Shown: positions 63,533 through 64,000 of the stretch, piece after piece
Layout: each line of letters begins with the position of its first letter
How positions within the stretch are numbered: position 1 is the first letter of the stretch
Assembly: GCF_000379105.1 (NCBI RefSeq)
Contig: NZ_KB900609.1
Span: forward strand, 188,181-252,180
Length of the DNA: 64,000 nucleotides
Origin: Methylobacterium sp. WSM2598
Lineage (GTDB): Bacteria; Pseudomonadota; Alphaproteobacteria; Rhizobiales; Beijerinckiaceae
Reading direction: 5' to 3'
Position numbers and translations under genes: made by a program
Notes under the pieces: model-generated
The model's input: only the letters and a program-made list of their open reading frames with translations
Told to the model about the DNA's origin: nothing
The model's database searches: none

Positions 63533-63833
63533 TCACTCGACGGGCGGCCCCGGACGCGTCGCGCTCTCGATGATCGCCTCCCACGATTTGCCCATCGCGC
63601 GCAGGGGACTCGATCGAGGGGCCGATCTCGTTCCCGTAGACCCTCAGCGTGCGCTCGTAGATGCGGGTCCGGTGCGGCTCGGGGGTCTGCTCCTTGAACA
63701 GGGAGGCCAGTCGCCTGCGCTCCGCGTGCATCGCCCGCGCGATGGCCTCGGCGGAGGCGCCGCGGCGGCGCATCTCAGCCGCGTGCTCGCGCAAGTCGCG
63801 CACGGCTTGCTCGTACTGGGACCGCAGGCTCAT
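63533..63833 (-). pseudogene. Hypothetical gene with a single-base frameshift
   Basis: The start MSLRSQYEQAVRDLREHAAEMRRRGASAEAI to RIYERTLRVYGNEIGPSIES is protein-like. Past a run of four C residues (plus-strand GGGG at 63604-63607) the sensible frame moves to LRAMGKSWEAIIESATRPGPPVE and stops at 63533. Deleting one C gives an unbroken 99-aa protein. Function unknown; phage or island origin is likely. It may be a real mutation or a base-calling error in a homopolymer. Confidence 0.6.
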
Positions 63834-63957
63834 CGACGGTGTGGCCTCGTGACCGACGCGATCGGACGATCATGCATCGTTCTGCGTCGGCCTCCCACCG
63901 AGGCTGTGTGAAAACGTGAGGGTTTTTGATAGTCTCTGCCTGACGGTGGAGGCTGGT

Positions 63958-64000
63958 ATGGCGCGGTTTGTTTGGGGTGCGGATCGCCATCAAGTCACGC
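63958..64000 (+). CDS. Start of an IS1182-type transposase (cut by window edge)
   Basis: Only 14 codons are visible: MARFVWGADRHQVT. IS1182-family transposases typically begin MARFV.GEDRSQ.TL, and the upstream GGCTGTGTGAAAACGTGAGG (63903-63922) has the look of the element's left end. Both calls are pattern-based and need the sequence to the right. Confidence 0.55.
   Translation, partial: MARFVWGADRHQVT

Overview
The window is high-GC, densely coding chromosomal DNA of an alphaproteobacterium, most likely a Methylobacterium-type member of the Rhizobiales/Hyphomicrobiales. This is inferred from the gene order lysC / ptsP / prfA / prmC / DUF4167 next to ubiG, a MucR/Ros-type regulator, the short form of OpgH, and DctA controlled by DctBD with sigma-54. 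No species call is possible from the sequence alone.

Left part (1-25 kb): a pterin-synthase-like gene cut by the window edge and an MDR dehydrogenase lie divergent to opgH. DUF3830, glutathione reductase, an O-antigen-ligase-type polymerase, DUF2059 and rpiA follow. A lone TRAP receptor and an acyl-CoA dehydrogenase come next. A complete C4-dicarboxylate module (dctA divergent to dctBD) has a perfect sigma-54 promoter in front of dctA. After a porin-like gene, an XRE-cupin regulator, a GNAT gene and kdsA, a branched-chain-amino-acid-type (Liv) ABC transporter occupies 19.6-24.3 kb; its two ATPases are fused into one protein.

Middle (25-36 kb): a long minus-strand array, aroE - shiA-like MFS - 3-dehydroshikimate dehydratase (quiC type) - aroQ - SDR - cupin dioxygenase-like - Liv binding protein, looks like a quinate/shikimate uptake and catabolism operon. 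Upstream is a LysR gene whose stop codon lies inside a 17-bp palindrome of T-N11-A type. A divergent LysR/EamA-exporter pair sits between two nearly identical Liv binding-protein genes, suggesting a duplication with an intervening cassette; the Liv permeases and ATPase follow on the same strand.

36-53 kb is mostly housekeeping: DUF4167, prmC, prfA, ptsP, lysC, a periplasmic glycerophosphodiesterase and ubiG. It also holds a membrane-anchored TAXI receptor and a polyamine-type ABC transporter whose binding-protein gene is split by an IS3-family element; removing the element plus one 3-bp duplication restores the frame.

From tRNA-Thr(GGT) at 53.87 kb to the right edge the sequence changes character. 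It has few intact genes, dispersed repeats, a CoA-transferase truncated exactly at a repeat, a second IS3-family element with clear ends and duplication, a ParD antitoxin joined to a histidine-kinase stub, phage-tail/lysozyme debris, a zinc-ligand-less MucR, a gene with a single-base frameshift, and the start of an IS1182-type transposase. It reads as an eroding island beside a tRNA gene. Two dispersed repeat families, one of them a composite of hairpin plus REP-like unit at three loci, link the core and accessory parts.

I found no CRISPR array, no rRNA and no clearly novel multi-gene defence system. The most promising unexplained items are the shikimate/Liv/twin-receptor cluster with its palindrome, the fused LivGF ATPase, the composite hairpin repeats, and the TAXI receptor with a cytoplasmic tail.
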